The notes beneath the pieces were generated by a model, which saw nothing but the letters and a program-made list of their open reading frames with translations, searched no databases and had not been told where the DNA came from. The position numbers and the translations under genes were made by a program. DNA of 64,000 bases from Microbacteriaceae bacterium (GTDB lineage Bacteria > Actinomycetota > Actinomycetes > Actinomycetales > Microbacteriaceae): contig JAIXWK010000001.1 in assembly GCA_027491295.1 (NCBI GenBank), positions 1-64,000 on the forward strand, read 5' to 3'. This document shows, in pieces, positions 63,218 through 64,000 of this stretch (position 1 is its first letter; each line of letters opens with the position of its first letter).

Positions 63218-64000
63218 CTATGCCTCGTCGTTATCTGCCTTGAGCGGCAGATCGCTTAGGCCAAATGCGTGCTCGACCTTCCAGCTCACCCAAACATGAG
63301 CGCCCAGCTCGACCACCGGGCTCTTGCCGACATTCTGCGCAAAGACAGTGATGTCACCAAAGCCTGGAACGTCGATTAGGTACTGGTTGGAAACTCCGGT
63401 GAAGCGGATGTCAATGATCTCACCGGGGCCAACCAGGTTGTGGTTGGAATCTAGGTCAGGCTTGTCAGCGTGGAAAGTTGCTTTCTCTGGGCGCACACCC
63501 AAGGCAACCTTGCCGCTGTGCTTTTCGGAGCGCTTTTTCGGAGCAGCAATTCTTTGGCCATTGCAGCTAATGGAAATGCTGTGGTCGTTTTCCTCAACCA
63601 CATCTCCAACAAAGATGTTGGACTGACCTAGGAATCTGGCAACAAAGGCGGTCTTTGGTCTGTCGTAGAGGGCTTCTGGGGCACCCATCTGCTCAATCTC
63701 ACCCTTATTCATAACCGCTACGGTGTCGGCCATGTCCATGGCCTCCTCCTGGTCGTGGGTGACGTGCAGGAAGGTAAGACCAACTTCCATCTGGATGGCC
63801 TTGAGCTCAACCTGCATCTGTCGACGAAGCTTTAGGTCCAATGCACCAAGCGGCTCATCCAACAGCAATAGCGCCGGGCGGTTTACCAGGGCACGAGCCA
63901 ATGCAACACGCTGCTGCTGACCACCGGAAAGCTGCTGGGGCTTGCGCAGTGCCAGGTGTTCTAGCTCAACCAGCTGCAGAGCCTCGGTCGCCTTGGCAAG
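63218..64000 (-). CDS. potA: polyamine-type ABC transporter ATP-binding protein, 5' end beyond the window
   Basis: ATPase subunit for PotB/PotC. The frame is open to the right edge; the visible 260 C-terminal residues begin inside the helical region. They contain the ABC signature [15 protein letters not shown], Walker B LLLLDEPLGALD, the switch histidine in LHVTHDQEEAMDMAD and a C-terminal TOBE domain (about the last 90 residues). Walker A lies outside the window. An apparent start at 63901 is only an internal leucine codon. Confidence 0.88.
   Translation of the reverse strand, partial: LAKATEALQLVELEHLALRKPQQLSGGQQQRVALARALVNRPALLLLDEPLGALDLKLRRQMQVELKAIQMEVGLTFLHVTHDQEEAMDMADTVAVMNKGEIEQMGAPEALYDRPKTAFVARFLGQSNIFVGDVVEENDHSISISCNGQRIAAPKKRSEKHSGKVALGVRPEKATFHADKPDLDSNHNLVGPGEIIDIRFTGVSNQYLIDVPGFGDITVFAQNVGKSPVVELGAHVWVSWKVEHAFGLSDLPLKADNDEA

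Overview
The window is a gene-dense stretch of an actinobacterial chromosome. The partial 16S rRNA at the left end carries a typical high-GC Gram-positive sequence. Several neighbourhoods are actinobacterial: DUF1844 beside infC, pgsA-cinA-clgR-DUF3046-recA-recX-miaB, PriA-type HisA, lexA divergent from a LysM gene, and tyrS beside the rrn operon. The moderate base composition, near-absent spacers, frequent GTG/TTG starts and many overlapping stops suggest a streamlined member of the Microbacteriaceae, perhaps a freshwater Rhodoluna/Aquiluna-like lineage. The family is an inference from 16S and gene order; I could not run a comparison.

Layout, left to right. 1-1326: the 5' part of a 16S gene (minus strand) with its leader, a boxA-like antitermination element and two candidate promoters. 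1327-13608: a long minus-strand series infC-rpmI-rplT-rRNA methyltransferase-pheS-pheT-argC-argJ-argB-argF-argH-tyrS. 13755-17873: DUF1844 (plus), then SseB-like and hisC-hisB-hisH-priA (minus). 17896-19010: an SOS island with lexA and a divergent LysM gene sharing LexA boxes. 18997-32867: hflX, a methyltransferase, dapF-miaA, miaB, recA-recX, DUF3046, clgR, cinA, pgsA, ftsK, RNase J and dapA. 32966-42451: a lipoprotein, thyX, a thioredoxin/DUF4395 redox pair, a TPR protein, dapB, M16 peptidase, pnp, rpsO, DUF805, ribF and a membrane protein. 42483-47536: a phosphate-uptake (pst) cassette with PHO boxes, sitting where truB and ribF would usually be close neighbours. 47607-58673: truB, rbfA, infB, ylxR, nusA, proS, ispG, rseP and dxr. 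58751-64000: two class III aminotransferases (plus) facing a polyamine-type ABC importer (potC, potB, partial potA; minus).

The genes are mostly housekeeping: translation, arginine/histidine/lysine synthesis, DNA repair, RNA decay, isoprenoid synthesis and nutrient uptake. The most interesting signals are in how the genes are controlled. A very long hairpin lies in the first codons of recX. A bidirectional terminator-like hairpin is built from conserved codons of the rRNA methyltransferase. Two mutually exclusive hairpins lie over the infB ribosome-binding site. The rpsO leader could form a pseudoknot. The pst locus has an 11-nt PHO repeat array, a second pstS-like lipoprotein lacking the phosphate-binding motif, and a strong terminator between the two pstS genes. 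Many genes have a -10 hexamer 6-7 nt before the start codon (leaderless mRNAs), and all five convergent gene pairs overlap at their stops. No CRISPR array, insertion sequence, prophage, toxin-antitoxin pair or tRNA was found.
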